A stretch of DNA of 64,000 bases from an uncultured Roseibium sp. Lineage in GTDB: Bacteria > Pseudomonadota > Alphaproteobacteria > Rhizobiales > Stappiaceae. Each line of letters starts with the position of its first letter. Within the stretch, counting starts at the first letter, position 1. The DNA lies in assembly GCF_947496995.1 (NCBI RefSeq), contig NZ_CANMFD010000008.1:62001-126000 (forward strand), read 5' to 3'. This document shows positions 63,985-64,000 of the stretch, piece by piece. Below the pieces are notes generated by a model. The model had not been told where the DNA came from and did not search any database. It worked only from the letters and a program-made list of their open reading frames with translations. The position numbers were made by a program, and so were the translations under genes.

Positions 63985-64000
63985 ACCATTTCCCCCGCCT

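Overview
The window is a gene-dense, GC-rich stretch of a bacterial chromosome or large replicon with no rRNA, tRNA, CRISPR or recognisable insertion sequence. The gene families point to an alphaproteobacterium of the Hyphomicrobiales (Rhizobiales) type, possibly a marine Stappiaceae-like heterotroph. They include an HWE-kinase bacteriophytochrome with its heme oxygenase, a CobW/WD40 pair, a short-chain-fatty-acid-type XRE regulator, a SprA-like protein, many ABC/TTT uptake systems and many LysR/GntR regulators. The taxonomic placement is inference from gene content only.

Region 1-27 kb is mostly housekeeping, signalling and stress genes. In order it holds the C-terminal part of a leucine-dehydrogenase-like enzyme; a 218-bp intergenic element with inverted-repeat ends; TetR and LysR regulators; a minus-strand operon of CobW-type metallochaperone, WD40 protein and DUF2937 protein; a PLP aminotransferase; a PAS-PAS-PAS-GAF-GGDEF diguanylate cyclase; a UspA + BCCT transporter pair facing a LacI regulator; an OmpA lipoprotein and an L,D-transpeptidase; a DMT exporter; an O6-alkylguanine methyltransferase; the bphO-bphP phytochrome operon; a MarR regulator; an MFS transporter; a SprA-like protein; a creatininase-family hydrolase; and three further regulators.

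Region 27-53 kb is three uptake modules. (i) A minus-strand operon (35.9 to 27.1 kb) encodes an AmiC-like sensor, an AmiR-like ANTAR antiterminator, a peptide-type ABC transporter and an acetamidase/formamidase. An intrinsic terminator lies in its leader just before the first start codon, which is the layout expected for antitermination control. (ii) A plus-strand operon (36.6-44.7 kb) encodes a FadR-type GntR regulator, a complete peptide ABC transporter and a gamma-glutamyltransferase without a signal peptide. (iii) A sugar module (44.8-52.8 kb) has a MalK-like ATPase divergent from a GntR regulator, an HSL-type esterase, a sugar-binding protein, two permeases, a xylose-isomerase-like TIM barrel protein and a Gfo/Idh/MocA dehydrogenase. 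A 20-bp perfect palindrome lies in the divergent promoter region.

A secreted Asn-rich repeat protein of unknown function (53.2-53.7 kb) follows. Region 53.9-64 kb is a catabolic locus with no assigned substrate. It has a GntR regulator, a fumarylacetoacetate-hydrolase-family enzyme, a two-domain extradiol-dioxygenase-like VOC protein, an FMN reductase, an alpha/beta hydrolase, an Ldh-family dehydrogenase, a tripartite tricarboxylate (TctBAC) importer, YciI-like and NIPSNAP proteins, and a convergent RraA/HMG-aldolase-like protein. A shared 12-bp palindrome (ATTTTCGAAAAT) lies before both the FAH gene and the VOC gene and is the best candidate operator for the locus.

All functional calls come from reading motifs and gene context. 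No database search was possible.
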